DNA of 64,000 nt from Carboxylicivirga litoralis (GTDB lineage: Bacteria > Bacteroidota > Bacteroidia > Bacteroidales > Marinilabiliaceae). Positions 36,762-47,204 of the stretch are shown piece after piece. Location of the stretch: positions 461,828 through 525,827 of the forward strand of contig NZ_JAFMVC010000001.1 in the NCBI RefSeq assembly GCF_025499605.1, in the 5' to 3' direction. A program made the translations under genes and the position numbers. The number at the start of each line of letters is the position of its first letter. Position 1 is the first letter of the stretch. Under the pieces are notes generated by a model. It saw only the letters and a list, made by a program, of their open reading frames with translations. It searched no databases and had not been told where the DNA came from.

Positions 36762-38027
36762 ATGAAGGTTGATGTTTTACTAGGACTCCAATGGGGGGAC
36801 GAAGGCAAAGGAAAAGTTGTTGATGTTTTGACTCCTCAATACGATGTCATCACCCGTTTTCAGGGAGGACCAAATGCTGGTCATACCTTAGAGTTTGACA
36901 ATTTCAAACATGTATTGCACAATATCCCATCGGGTATTTTCCACAACGATAAAGCTAATATTGTTGGAAATGGTGTGGTATTGGATCCTATTACATTCAA
37001 GCACGAAATCGATTCATTAAAAGAAAAAGGTTTCGACATCACTAAAAACCTTTATATCTCAAAGAAAGCGCATTTAATTTTACCAACTCACCGTATTTTG
37101 GATGCCGCATCTGAAGCTTCTAAAGGTAAAACCAAGATTGGTTCAACATTAAAAGGTATTGGCCCAACCTACATGGATAAAACCGGTCGAAACGGCCTTC
37201 GTGTGGGCGACATCCTTCATAACTTCGAAGAAAAATACGCTGCATTGAAAGAGAAGCATGTAAAAATGCTTGAAATGTACGACTTCGAATACAATATTGA
37301 AGAGTTCGAAAAGGGTTTGACTGAAGGCATTGAAACACTTAAGAGCTGCATTATAATCGATAGCGAACACGAAATTAACAAACACCTTAAAGCGGGTAAA
37401 ACCATTTTGGCAGAAGGCGCTCAGGGTACCTTGTTAGACATTGACTTTGGTTCGTACCCATTCGTAACTTCATCGAACACAATTTGTGCCGGTGCTTGTA
37501 CGGGTATGGGTGTGGCTCCAAATAAAATTGGTGAAGTATTCGGTATCTTCAAAGCCTATTGTACGCGTGTAGGTAGCGGACCGTTCCCTACTGAGTTATT
37601 CGACGAAACAGGTGAAGAGTTGCGTAAAGCAGGTCACGAATTTGGAGCTACTACAGGTCGTCCTCGCCGTTGTGGCTGGATTGATTTAGTGGCCTTAAAA
37701 TACTCGGTAATGATTAATGGGGTAACTCAGCTTATCATGACTAAAGGTGATGTATTAAGTGGTTTTGAAACCATTAAAGCAGCAACTGCTTATAAATTAC
37801 CAGACGGAACCATTACTGAAGAGTTCCCATTTGAATTAACAGATGATGTAAAACCAGTTTACGAGGAAATCAAAGGCTGGAAAGAAGACTTGACAGGTGT
37901 TAAATCAGAAGATGAATTCCCGCAGGCCTTAAAAGACTACATTGCTTACCTTGAAAAGCAATTAGAGGTGCCTATCACCATCGTTTCGGTTGGTCCTGAC
38001 CGCGAACAAACGATTGTGCGCAAATAA
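36762..38027 (+). CDS. purA: adenylosuccinate synthetase
   Basis: 421 residues, normal length. The N-terminal GTP/IMP site L-G-L-Q-W-G-D-E-G-K-G-K is followed by G-P-T-Y-M-D-K-T-G-R, T-R-V-G-S-G-P-F-P-T-E and the signature T-T-G-R-P-R-R-C-G-W. It joins IMP and aspartate at the expense of GTP, the first step from IMP to AMP, in the cytoplasm. Monocistronic, with its own terminator. No purine riboswitch was recognised upstream. Confidence 0.97.
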   Translation: MKVDVLLGLQWGDEGKGKVVDVLTPQYDVITRFQGGPNAGHTLEFDNFKHVLHNIPSGIFHNDKANIVGNGVVLDPITFKHEIDSLKEKGFDITKNLYISKKAHLILPTHRILDAASEASKGKTKIGSTLKGIGPTYMDKTGRNGLRVGDILHNFEEKYAALKEKHVKMLEMYDFEYNIEEFEKGLTEGIETLKSCIIIDSEHEINKHLKAGKTILAEGAQGTLLDIDFGSYPFVTSSNTICAGACTGMGVAPNKIGEVFGIFKAYCTRVGSGPFPTELFDETGEELRKAGHEFGATTGRPRRCGWIDLVALKYSVMINGVTQLIMTKGDVLSGFETIKAATAYKLPDGTITEEFPFELTDDVKPVYEEIKGWKEDLTGVKSEDEFPQALKDYIAYLEKQLEVPITIVSVGPDREQTIVRK

Positions 38028-38059
38028 GACGAAAGACGAGTAATCTTACGATATATCGA

Positions 38060-38087
38060 AAGCCTGCATTGTTGCAGGCTTTTTTTG
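38060..38087 (+). terminator. purA terminator
   Basis: 9-bp stem AAGCCTGCA/TGCAGGCTT (38060-38068, 38073-38081) with a 4-base loop and a run of T. Confidence 0.85.
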
Positions 38088-38379
38088 TTTCTATCCAAAA
38101 CTAACTGACATTCCCCCATACTTTCAAATCCACCTTTGATTCAATGGCCCCGTTATCTGACTTGGTCAGAACTTTGCTTGGCTCGTTCGTTCCTTTTGGT
38201 TAGTATTTTCGGAAATATATTCTAGACATACGGGACTTCGGTTAACATTCTTCGTATACATTTCTCATCTTTATCCATTCGATAAAAGCAAATAATACCA
38301 ATGGCACATCTCTAATACACATTTTTAGATAAGAAAGTATTCTTCATCCGAGCACATCACGCCCTGTTTTGAGCACAAT
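38088..38379. other. non-coding stretch between purA and the MFS gene
   Basis: About 290 bases between two terminators of convergent genes. All frames are broken; no RNA gene, repeat or gene remnant could be recognised. Confidence 0.6.
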
Positions 38380-38407
38380 AAAACAGCCATCTAATAATAG
38401 ATGGCTG
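38380..38407 (-). terminator. terminator of the MFS gene
   Basis: 9-bp perfect stem CAGCCATCT/AGATGGCTG (38384-38392, 38399-38407), 6-base loop, followed on the minus strand by TTTTATTG. Confidence 0.7.
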
Positions 38408-38439
38408 CATATATATATCTAAAAGGCAACTGCTACTTA

Positions 38440-39987
38440 TTATTCCGCACCTTTCTCTAAACCATATCCAAATTTCTTATCCGCTTGCTTTAATTTAAAC
38501 GATAAGAAAATAGAAATAACACCACATGCCACCAAAATCAAAATTGGAATTGTATAGTCATAAACTGCATTGCCTGCTTGTATAGCATCTAACTGGTCTT
38601 TATTCACAAAGTCAAGTAATGCGCCAATACCCCAGAAGAAGGCAGCTAATCCATAGTTTTGAATCGTAAACATGAACGAATAAGCAGAACCTAAACGACT
38701 CTCAGGAACAATCTTAGCTACTGAAGGCCACATAGCTGCCGGCACCAATGAGAAGGCAATACCTAAACTCAACAGTCCGAAATATCCAAGATATACATTA
38801 TTGAATACCGATAGTGACAAGTGAGCAAAGATTAACAATAAAGAACCTAAAATCATTAATGAGGCTGCTTTACCATTTTTATCTACATAGCTACCAAAAA
38901 TTGGTGTAAAGATGATAGAACCAAGCGGAATCAAAGACGCCGTTTTTGGTCCATTATCCAACCACTGCGAGAACACATCCCACATACTGCCAATGTATAA
39001 CGCAAATAGTGCTCCGATAACAACGCGCGCAATCAAAGCCTGCGCATTGGATTTTAAGCGCGGTGGAATTGTTGAAAAAGCAATGGCAAACAAGAATAAG
39101 CCCACAAAAACCAATGAGTTTCCTAAGGCAGGGCTTCCATTGACTACAATATTTGCACCTTCAGGTAATGCTGATGTAAACCCGAACTTATTTACCAACA
39201 AGTCGGCAGCATACTGAATGAATGGAAATACCGCTGCGTAGAAAGCAACACATAAAAGAGTAATATAAATGAATGCTGAGTTTTGAAGTAACTTCAACAA
39301 GTCAGCAATTTTAAACTCTTCTTCTCCACCTTCTTCGGCAGCTTCTTTATTTTGCTTGTCAAGTTTAATATCGAAGAAGATATAAACCACGAACATAATT
39401 AGTGCAATACCTAACAATGAAGCTGCAAAACCAACAGCTGTTGAGAAGTGTCCGCCAGCGATATCAGGAGAAACAGCAATACCCATAGCAGAACCTAAAC
39501 GACCGAAGCCCATGTTGATGGCCATAGCTAATGCCAGCTCATAACCTTTAAACCACTTAACAATAGTACGGGTTGCCACCACACACACTACTTCAAGTCC
39601 CGAACCAAACATCATACGACCAACAATCATGGCCCATAACACCGTGTTAGGATCATCGCCAAAAGTACCGATAGATGCTAAATAAACCACTAAACCACCG
39701 GCTGCAGAAAGACCACCGAAGATTAAACCTGCTAAGCGAACACCCCATTTATCCATCAGGATACCACCAAGCATAATCATACCAAACAGGTTGGCAAATG
39801 TTGTTAAACTGATGATACGACCAAAGTTTTCACTTGTAAAACCGTACTCATCTAGTAATAAATCTTTTACCCCACCAAAGAAATCCTGAAACCAATATGT
39901 AGAAAAGGTTAAGGCACTTAATAAGATCAAGGCGAACCAACGCAATGCGGCTGAATCGCGCAAAGTCTTTTGTATTTTTTCTGTCAT
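38440..39987 (-). CDS. major facilitator superfamily transporter
   Basis: 515 residues with about 12 membrane segments and a charged central loop (E-E-G-G-E-E-E-F-K). The N-terminal half has G-G-I-L-M-D-K-W-G-V-R-L-A-G, the MFS loop 2-3 motif. It follows PepD by 76 bases on the same strand, so a peptide or amino-acid substrate is a reasonable inference, comparable to MFSD1-type dipeptide carriers. Nothing in the chain itself fixes the substrate. Confidence 0.85.
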   Translation of the reverse strand: MTEKIQKTLRDSAALRWFALILLSALTFSTYWFQDFFGGVKDLLLDEYGFTSENFGRIISLTTFANLFGMIMLGGILMDKWGVRLAGLIFGGLSAAGGLVVYLASIGTFGDDPNTVLWAMIVGRMMFGSGLEVVCVVATRTIVKWFKGYELALAMAINMGFGRLGSAMGIAVSPDIAGGHFSTAVGFAASLLGIALIMFVVYIFFDIKLDKQNKEAAEEGGEEEFKIADLLKLLQNSAFIYITLLCVAFYAAVFPFIQYAADLLVNKFGFTSALPEGANIVVNGSPALGNSLVFVGLFLFAIAFSTIPPRLKSNAQALIARVVIGALFALYIGSMWDVFSQWLDNGPKTASLIPLGSIIFTPIFGSYVDKNGKAASLMILGSLLLIFAHLSLSVFNNVYLGYFGLLSLGIAFSLVPAAMWPSVAKIVPESRLGSAYSFMFTIQNYGLAAFFWGIGALLDFVNKDQLDAIQAGNAVYDYTIPILILVACGVISIFLSFKLKQADKKFGYGLEKGAE

Positions 39988-40063
39988 TACAATTTGTAGT
40001 TAGTTATACGAACAAAAAAGAATAGCCGCAATTGATATTGCAGCTACTCCTATATAAAATTAT

Positions 40064-41527
40064 TTATTTCTTTACAGGTATACTTTTCAGTGTCTCCTCC
40101 AAATACTCCCAGAACAGACCAACCGTTTCGATATTTACTTTTTCATCAGGTGAGTGCGGAAAGCGGATAGTAGGACCAAAAGAAATCATATCCCAATGAG
40201 GATAAGCACTTCCTAAGATACCACATTCCAAACCAGCGTGAATCGCTTTAATTTCCGGCACCTTACCCCATTTCTTCTGATAAACATCCTGCATAGTTTT
40301 CAAGATTGGAGAATCCATATTTGGTTTCCAACCGGGATACTGGCCACCAAAGCTAATTTCAGCACCTGCCAAACGGAATACGCTTTCCATTTTTGAGGCT
40401 AAAGCTTCAATTGCAGTATTAACAGAGCTACGCATCAAAGCCTGAACAATGATTTCGCCATTACCAGACTTAACAATCGCCAGGTTAGTAGATGTTTCTG
40501 TTAATCCTTCCATGTCAGTACTCATGCGCATCACACCGTTTGGTGCAGCTATCACACCGTTGATTAGGTCATCCTGCGTTACTTCATCAATAATTGACAC
40601 TGGTAAATCTGTTTTCTCAGCCGTGAATGATAAATCAGGCTCAACAGAACCAAACTCTGATTTATAAATTTCTTCGTACTCTTCCAGGCTTTCGATGAAG
40701 TCATCAGCATTTTCAGCAGGTACAGTAACCACCGCAAAGGCTTCGCGAGGAATGGCATTGCGCAAGCTACCACCATCGATAGAAGCCAAACGTGCCTCAT
40801 CGTTAGCTACTGCAAATTTCAGAAAGCGGAACATTAGCTTGTTAGCATTACCGCGTCCCAACACGATATCCATACCTGAGTGACCACCTTTTAAACCGGT
40901 CATCGACAACTTAAAAGCAACAGAATCAGCTGGCACTTCCTCATCTGTATATGTAAATTTCGCGTTGGCATCACAACCACCGGCACACCCCACATATAAT
41001 TCACCTTCGTCTTCTGAATCCATATTCAGCAAGATATCACCCTTAAGGATACCAGGCTTAAGCGCATTAGCGCCAGTCATCCCAGCTTCTTCATCCATAG
41101 TAATAAGTGCTTCTACCGGCCCATGCTCCATATCAGTAGCCTGAAGAACAGCCATGGCAGCTGCTACACCAATTCCATTATCAGCACCTAATGTTGTTCC
41201 GTTAGCTGTTACCCAACCATCTTCAATATATGTTTCAATCGGATCTGTTTCGAAATTGTGCTCTTTATCGCTATTCTTTTGTGGCACCATGTCAATATGG
41301 CTTTGAAGAATAACACCCATACGGTCTTCATACCCCGGAGTAGCAGGCTTGCGGATAATAATATTACCCACCTCATCGCGAATAGTTTCTAAACCTAATG
41401 ATTTACCAAACTCCTCCATAAAATCGATGGCCTTTCCTTCTTTTTTCGAAGGACGAGGAATTTGAGTTAATTTATAAAAGCTTTCCCAAAGACTCTGGGG
41501 AGATAACTTAGCTATTTCGTCGTTCAT
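40064..41527 (-). CDS. pepD: aminoacyl-histidine dipeptidase (M20C)
   Basis: 487 residues, full length. Zinc-site motifs are present: L-Q-S-H-I-D-M-V near residue 80, L-G-A-D-N-G-I-G near 118, and the catalytic M-D-E-E-A-G-M-T-G near 148. The lid/dimer domain lies between about 205 and 385. It hydrolyses dipeptides such as carnosine-type Xaa-His in the cytoplasm. Lies between a DUF4831 lipoprotein (32 bases) and the MFS carrier (76 bases), probably one transcript. Confidence 0.95.
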   Translation of the reverse strand: MNDEIAKLSPQSLWESFYKLTQIPRPSKKEGKAIDFMEEFGKSLGLETIRDEVGNIIIRKPATPGYEDRMGVILQSHIDMVPQKNSDKEHNFETDPIETYIEDGWVTANGTTLGADNGIGVAAAMAVLQATDMEHGPVEALITMDEEAGMTGANALKPGILKGDILLNMDSEDEGELYVGCAGGCDANAKFTYTDEEVPADSVAFKLSMTGLKGGHSGMDIVLGRGNANKLMFRFLKFAVANDEARLASIDGGSLRNAIPREAFAVVTVPAENADDFIESLEEYEEIYKSEFGSVEPDLSFTAEKTDLPVSIIDEVTQDDLINGVIAAPNGVMRMSTDMEGLTETSTNLAIVKSGNGEIIVQALMRSSVNTAIEALASKMESVFRLAGAEISFGGQYPGWKPNMDSPILKTMQDVYQKKWGKVPEIKAIHAGLECGILGSAYPHWDMISFGPTIRFPHSPDEKVNIETVGLFWEYLEETLKSIPVKK

Positions 41528-41559
41528 GACTAATTATTTAAAAAGGGATTATTTAATTA

Positions 41560-42666
41560 TTACTTTCTATCGATACTTTGGAGTGCACCCGTTTTTGGAT
41601 TGATACGAATACTCACATTTTCCTGCTCCAACACATTAGATGGCATCGAAATTACCTGACCAAATTGTCCGAGATATACTTCTTTCTCTTTAATCAATAC
41701 ATTCTTGTCGATAATTTTAATGGTTGCTTTACCAGGCTGACAATAATATAGTCCATTACGCACTTCCTGTCCTTTTTCCTCAGCGACAACGGCATCTGGC
41801 AATTGCTTTTCTTCATTGGCTTCCAACTCAAAATAAACAGGCGCACCACTCACATCCATTTTATCAACAATACCCGAAACCGTTGAAAATCGGAATAACA
41901 CATCATTGTTAGTACTCATTTTATCAGGAATAATATCATAAGACTGTGTCATGGTAAAAGTCTCGGTTTTACCAATAAACAGCTCCATGTGTTCTTTTTC
42001 CAGTTGGTTTAATTCGCGCACCATCACCTCATACGACTGTCCGTCGGGGGGCAGTTGCTCAAAGTCGCTGGCTAATATTTTAAATCGACGCTTACGAATT
42101 TTATAAATGTAATTAGCAGTTTCTTCTGCCATAGCAGCTGTCGAAGTCTTAACCAACTGCTTTTCTATCATAGCCACATCATTAAAGTTAACATCATCAA
42201 TGGTAGGCACTTCGGTTACTGTAAACTCTTTCAAATAACAATCAGAGTCAACAAAGCCGCTGTTAACACCAGCTAAAACACCTGAAGAAGTCAAATTAAT
42301 AAACGGTGCAGAACTTGGACCTGAGTAGGAAATAGAATAACGTTTATTATCATCAGGCCTACCATAGGTTTCCACATTAACTGATTTAATGCGCCACTCT
42401 TCTTTATCCTCCGTCACCACATCACTCACATTCAACATTTTTTGAGAATAACGATAAAATGGTCCTACTTTGCTAATGGTTTTCTCCACTTCTACATTGA
42501 CACGAATAACAGTTGTTGGCAAACTATAAAGCAAAGCGTTAGCAGTGGCATTATTCATTTGCGCTACATCTTGTACATTAACTTTACCGGGAACAACAGG
42601 CTGTTGTACTGCACACGAAGACAAAACAGCTGCAGCACCTATGGCAAGAATAAATTTCTTCATCAT
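41560..42666 (-). CDS. DUF4831-family lipoprotein
   Basis: 368 residues. The leader M-K-K-F-I-L-A-I-G-A-A-A-V-L-S-S-C-A is a lipoprotein signal; two adjacent ATGs make the first or second Met equally possible. The N-terminal segment with V-E-V-E-K-T-I-S-K-V-G-P-F-Y-R-Y-S is typical of DUF4831. Function unknown. It precedes pepD by 32 bases on the same strand. Confidence 0.78.
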   Translation of the reverse strand: MMKKFILAIGAAAVLSSCAVQQPVVPGKVNVQDVAQMNNATANALLYSLPTTVIRVNVEVEKTISKVGPFYRYSQKMLNVSDVVTEDKEEWRIKSVNVETYGRPDDNKRYSISYSGPSSAPFINLTSSGVLAGVNSGFVDSDCYLKEFTVTEVPTIDDVNFNDVAMIEKQLVKTSTAAMAEETANYIYKIRKRRFKILASDFEQLPPDGQSYEVMVRELNQLEKEHMELFIGKTETFTMTQSYDIIPDKMSTNNDVLFRFSTVSGIVDKMDVSGAPVYFELEANEEKQLPDAVVAEEKGQEVRNGLYYCQPGKATIKIIDKNVLIKEKEVYLGQFGQVISMPSNVLEQENVSIRINPKTGALQSIDRK

Positions 42667-42814
42667 CTTAACTATTAATGATTAATAAGGCCCAGAGATA
42701 AGCAATTTTTAAGCCAAAACTCAATACACCTATATCACAACAAACGTCGCTTTATCCATCAAAGTACGACGAACACCAAAGGTAAACGAAAAAAATTAAA
42801 AGCCAAGATGATAA

Positions 42815-44323
42815 TTATCGCCTTAATTGCTGAAATGCAACACCTATTTTTGAAATAATATCAGAAGCAACGATGGCTTCCTCAGCTGATTCATCCAACA
42901 ATAAGTCTGCTGCCAAACCGTGCAGATAAACACCCATACGAGCCGCTTCGAGTGGCGGATAGCCTTGAGATAACAATGACAATAACATGCCGGTTAATAC
43001 ATCGCCACTCCCGGCCGTTGCCATACCATAGTTGCCTGTCGAATTAAAATAACAGTGCCCTTCAGAACTAATCACGGCTGTGTAGGCCCCTTTTAGCACC
43101 ATCGTTACTTCCATATCTTTGGCAAAATTGATGGCTTTTTGTAAGCGCTCAAAAGCGCTGTTACTTTGGCCTGCTAAACGATCGAACTCACCGGGATGCG
43201 GCGTTAATATGGCATTATTTGGCACCAGCCCCCATAACTCATCATCAATGGATAGAATATTGAGCGCATCAGCATCGAGCACAATTGGTTTCCCATCCAA
43301 CGATTCCAATAATTCACGTAAAGCAGTTTGCGTATTGGGTTTGATTCCAATACCAGGCCCTATGCCAATAGCTGAATAAGCCAACACATCAGGAAACTCT
43401 GATATTAAAATATCAGAACGGTCAATATTGGTCATGGCCTCAGGCACAGCTGTTTGAATAATGGGATATCCCAAACGAGGCACATGCGTAGTTAATAAGC
43501 CCACACCTGTCTTTAAACAAGCTCTGGAAGCTAAAACAGCAGCTCCCATTTTTCCGTAATTACCTGCCAATAATAAAGCATGACCAAAGTGTCCTTTATG
43601 TGCAAAACGACTGTGATTTTTGAGCAGTCGCTTGACATGACTGACTTCAGTATAACAATAGTCCGATTGTGTTTCCTTAATTATAACAGGGTGCAAACCT
43701 ATATCCACCACATGCCATTCGCCAACATAGTTTTCATTCTCGGGTAGCAAAAAAGCCAGTTTGGGAAACTGAAAACTAATGGTATGCTCCGCCATGATAA
43801 TGGCATCCAAGTTATTCGAGGCATTATCCTCGCCAAATAAACCAGATGGAATATCAATACTAATCACCTCTACATCCTGATCATTAATGTATTCAACCAG
43901 GTTTTTAGCCAAGCCGCCTAGTGGACGATTTAATCCTGAACCAAAAAGTCCATCGATAAAAATATCCTCATCACTGATTTGTGTAAATTGTTCTTCTGAA
44001 CTTAAAAACCTGACACAGTCCTTAATCAATTTTAGCCTTTCCAGGTTCATTTTTCCATCCTTACTAAGCTTCTCTGTCGGCGCTATTAAATAGACCTGTA
44101 CTGCACGTCCATCTTGAATTAACATGCGAGCTACTGCCAATGCATCACCACCATTATTTCCAGGTCCAACCAGCACAGATACATCGCCATGCGGATATAG
44201 ATGGGTAAACTTTTTATAGAACTGTAATGATGCTCTTTCCATCAAGTCAATGGATGCAATGGGTTCATTCGCGATTGTATATTGATCAATAGCTGAAATC
44301 TGAGTTACAGGAAATATCTTCAT
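42815..44323 (-). CDS. nnrDE: bifunctional NAD(P)HX epimerase/dehydratase
   Basis: 502 residues. The N-terminal YjeF_N domain (about 1-215) has V-G-P-G-N-N-G-G-D-A-L-A-V-A-R, the epimerase signature; the C-terminal ribokinase-like domain (about 225-500) has T-P-H-P-G-E-F-D-R-L and A-G-S-G-D-V-L-T-G-M, the ADP-dependent dehydratase site. It repairs hydrated NADH and NADPH in the cytoplasm. It is 148 bases upstream of the DUF4831 gene and may share its transcript. Confidence 0.95.
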   Translation of the reverse strand: MKIFPVTQISAIDQYTIANEPIASIDLMERASLQFYKKFTHLYPHGDVSVLVGPGNNGGDALAVARMLIQDGRAVQVYLIAPTEKLSKDGKMNLERLKLIKDCVRFLSSEEQFTQISDEDIFIDGLFGSGLNRPLGGLAKNLVEYINDQDVEVISIDIPSGLFGEDNASNNLDAIIMAEHTISFQFPKLAFLLPENENYVGEWHVVDIGLHPVIIKETQSDYCYTEVSHVKRLLKNHSRFAHKGHFGHALLLAGNYGKMGAAVLASRACLKTGVGLLTTHVPRLGYPIIQTAVPEAMTNIDRSDILISEFPDVLAYSAIGIGPGIGIKPNTQTALRELLESLDGKPIVLDADALNILSIDDELWGLVPNNAILTPHPGEFDRLAGQSNSAFERLQKAINFAKDMEVTMVLKGAYTAVISSEGHCYFNSTGNYGMATAGSGDVLTGMLLSLLSQGYPPLEAARMGVYLHGLAADLLLDESAEEAIVASDIISKIGVAFQQLRR

Positions 44324-44533
44324 CTGAATAATTATAAGTCGACAACTATCAAATTTACAAAGATTTTAAAAGGTTTGGCATTTTTTCAAAAGCATTAAAA
44401 GATACGCTGTTAAAAAGTTAATTATTAATAATTTCTTAATATTTGTACCCTTTACATTTCTAACGCTCATATGCTTACGGCTCACCTGCTATAAAGCATG
44501 ACGCTTACGATTTGTAAGTGAACCAAAAAAACA

Positions 44534-44541
44534 TATATTTG
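44534..44541 (+). promoter_or_regulatory. -7 box for the POT transporter
   Basis: TATATTTG, full match to TAnnTTTG, 40 bases before the ATG at 44582. Confidence 0.6.
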
Positions 44542-44581
44542 CCACACTTTGAATTAACAACTAATTATAAATTAAATAGAT

Positions 44582-46117
44582 ATGTTTAAACAACATCCTA
44601 AAGGACTAATACCTGCCGCTCTTGCCAATATGGGTGAGCGATTTGGTTTTTACACAATGATGGCCATTCTTGTGCTTTTCTTACAGGCTAAGTTTGGATT
44701 GAATGGTAAAGATGCAGGGCTTATTTATTCTGTTTTCTATGCGTTAATTTACATCTTGTCACTAGCAGGTGGTTTCATTGCCGATAGATTAAGAAACTAC
44801 AAGGGAACCATTTTAAGTGGTTTAGTGGTAATGGGACTTGGTTATGTTTTTCTTGCCATTCCAACCGGAGCTAACTCATTCACTCTTGTAATGACTTGTC
44901 TGGCTTTATTCGTTATTTCTTTTGGTAACGGACTATTCAAAGGAAACTTACAAGCGTTAGTTGGTCAGATGTATGATAACGAAGAGTATGGTAAGTATCG
45001 TGACTCGGGTTTCTCGTTGTTCTACATGTTTATTAACGTTGGTGCTATCTTTGCGCCATTCATCGCTGTAGGTGTTCGTAACTGGTGGTTAAACAGCAAC
45101 GGTTTTAATTACAATGCCGACCTTCCTGCTGTTTGTCACTCATTTATTGACGGAACTATTTCTGCAGAAGCAACTACTAAATTCCAGGAAATGGCTAATG
45201 CCGCCAATGGTTCCACGGTAGCTGATCTTGGTGCATTTGCAAATGAATACTTAAATGTGTTCTCAACTGGATTCCACTATGCATTCGGAACAGCAATTGT
45301 TGCTATGCTTATTTCTTTGGTTATCTACATGGTAAACAAGAAATATTTCCCAAATCCAGGTGGACACGATGAAGCAACAAATGCAGGTGCTAAAGCTGAT
45401 GCTCCACAAATGGATGCTAAAGAAGTTAAACAGCGTTTATATGCTTTATTTGCTGTATTTGCTGTAGTTATTTTCTTCTGGTTCTCATTCCACCAGAATG
45501 GTTTAACCCTCACTATGTTTGCTAAAGATTTTACCGACTTAAGTATGATTAACATCAACTTAGGAAGTGTAAGCATCCAGGGAGCTGAGTTATTCCAGTC
45601 TATCAACCCATTCTTCGTTGTATTCTTAACCCCGATTGTAATGGCTGTGTTTGGCTGGCTACGCTCGCGCAACATGGAGCCTTCAACACCTAAGAAAATT
45701 GCTATCGGTATGTTTATCGCAGCTTTAGGTTTTGTGGTTATGACTCTTGGCTCTATGGATTTACCATTATTCTCTTCAATCGATCCAAACCAGGGTGGAA
45801 CACCACTTGATTTAGCTAAGAAGGTAACGCCAATGCTATTGATTGGAACTTACTTTATCCTTACTGTAGCTGAATTATTTATCAGTCCACTTGGAATCTC
45901 ATTTGTATCAAAAGTAGCTCCTCCACAATACCAAGGTATTATGCAAGGTGGTTGGTTAGGCGCAACTGCATTAGGTAACCAGTTATTATTTATTGGTGCA
46001 ATCTTCTACGAATCTATTCCAATCTGGGCAACATGGACAATTTTTGTGGTAGCATGTATTATTTCAATGTTCACTATGCTATTTATGTTGAAGTGGTTAG
46101 AAAGAGTTTCGAAGTAA
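44582..46117 (+). CDS. POT/PTR-family proton-coupled oligopeptide transporter
   Basis: 511 residues with about 12-14 membrane segments. The first helix N-M-G-E-R-F-G-F-Y-T-M-M carries the family's E-x-x-E-R-F-type proton/substrate site with the first Glu replaced (A-N-M-G-E-R-F). The PTR2 signature region F-S-L-F-Y-M-F-I-N-V-G-A lies near residue 145. A soluble loop of ~60 residues (about 190-225) is inserted after helix 6 region. It takes up di- and tripeptides. Own promoter and terminator; opposite strand to pepD. Confidence 0.9.
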   Translation: MFKQHPKGLIPAALANMGERFGFYTMMAILVLFLQAKFGLNGKDAGLIYSVFYALIYILSLAGGFIADRLRNYKGTILSGLVVMGLGYVFLAIPTGANSFTLVMTCLALFVISFGNGLFKGNLQALVGQMYDNEEYGKYRDSGFSLFYMFINVGAIFAPFIAVGVRNWWLNSNGFNYNADLPAVCHSFIDGTISAEATTKFQEMANAANGSTVADLGAFANEYLNVFSTGFHYAFGTAIVAMLISLVIYMVNKKYFPNPGGHDEATNAGAKADAPQMDAKEVKQRLYALFAVFAVVIFFWFSFHQNGLTLTMFAKDFTDLSMININLGSVSIQGAELFQSINPFFVVFLTPIVMAVFGWLRSRNMEPSTPKKIAIGMFIAALGFVVMTLGSMDLPLFSSIDPNQGGTPLDLAKKVTPMLLIGTYFILTVAELFISPLGISFVSKVAPPQYQGIMQGGWLGATALGNQLLFIGAIFYESIPIWATWTIFVVACIISMFTMLFMLKWLERVSK

Positions 46118-46137
46118 TTTGAACTTAACTATATACT

Positions 46138-46166
46138 AAAAAAGAGGCCAATTGGCCTCTTTTTTT
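46138..46166. terminator. bidirectional terminator between POT and Usp genes
   Basis: Perfect palindrome GAGGCCAATTGGCCTC flanked by A-run and T-run, serving both convergent genes; the Usp stop codon lies at its edge. Confidence 0.85.
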
Positions 46167-46977
46167 ATGTCTCATCATGAAGTATCAACATAGGGTGCTC
46201 TGGATGCAACACCATTTTTTTGGTTACACTAGGATGGAATAAACGTTCAAAGAAAGACTCGTTATGCCTAACAAGCGTTACAATATCAGCATCATTCTCA
46301 TCCATAAATTTTAAGATACCATTGCAAACATCTTCACCTTCAATAAAGTTGAAACTTAAGTTCAATCCTTCGAAGTGAGTCGCTATTTTATTCTCTGCTT
46401 CTAAACGATTCACATAATCATCTTCCAGCACATTCACAAACATCAAATCAGCATGGAAATGATTCGATAAGTCACGCAATGGATTCACCACATCGTCTAC
46501 TTTAACATCTTTCAAATCTGTGGCGAATACAATTTTATCGGGTTTTTTAAACTTGGCATGCTTAGGAACAACCAACAAAGCCGCATTAACATGCTTCACT
46601 ACTTCGTAGGCATTACTTCCTAATAAGAAATTTTCAAGTGCTGTCTCTCCCCGGCAGCCCATCACAATTAACTCGGGTTTAAAGTCAGCGATTTCATTCT
46701 GGACAACTTCCATTAAATTGCCAAAGCGAGAAGCTAATTCAACGCGCGCATTAGGAAAACGCCTATGCAAGAGGGACAACTCATTCTTCAGTCCTTTCAG
46801 ACTTTCTTCGGCCAATTCTTCTTTTACCTGCATAATATACGGACTGCCGCTAAACTCGAGATCGTAAGCATTAAGAAGGTCAAAATACACCTTTTCGTTT
46901 TCGAACATCTTGAGGGCGTACATGGCGGCATTCCTGGCAGTGTCAGAAAAATCAGTTAACAACAAAATCCGTTTCAT
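46165..46977 (-). CDS. tandem-domain universal stress protein
   Basis: 270 residues made of two Usp domains (about 1-140 and 145-270). The first ends in V-M-G-C-R-G-E-T-A-L-E-N-F-L-L-G-S-N-A-Y-E-V, a form of the ATP-binding G-x2-G-x9-G-S/T motif, though with partly altered spacing; the second is more degenerate. Cytoplasmic stress-related protein with no fixed function. Monocistronic. Confidence 0.88.
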   Translation of the reverse strand: MKRILLLTDFSDTARNAAMYALKMFENEKVYFDLLNAYDLEFSGSPYIMQVKEELAEESLKGLKNELSLLHRRFPNARVELASRFGNLMEVVQNEIADFKPELIVMGCRGETALENFLLGSNAYEVVKHVNAALLVVPKHAKFKKPDKIVFATDLKDVKVDDVVNPLRDLSNHFHADLMFVNVLEDDYVNRLEAENKIATHFEGLNLSFNFIEGEDVCNGILKFMDENDADIVTLVRHNESFFERLFHPSVTKKMVLHPEHPMLILHDET

Positions 46978-47204
46978 AGCGTAATGATTTTAGGATTTTA
47001 GCTTTCTACTTGCGACACCGGCTTGAATAACCGTAGGAAAACTCATCACCGAACATTTTCGGAAAAGGTAATGCTATATTAGTATACGGAAGTTAGGAAT
47101 AATTAGTTGTATTTTTAATCTACAGAATCAATTAGTTCATCAATAATATTGCTGCGTTAGTCAATAATAAGAAACCTAATTTCAAACTTGAGGTAATTAA
47201 TCTG

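Noticed and set aside
38088..38379. Decayed transposase or rhs fragment
   Set aside because: All six frames are broken and no motif could be recognised.
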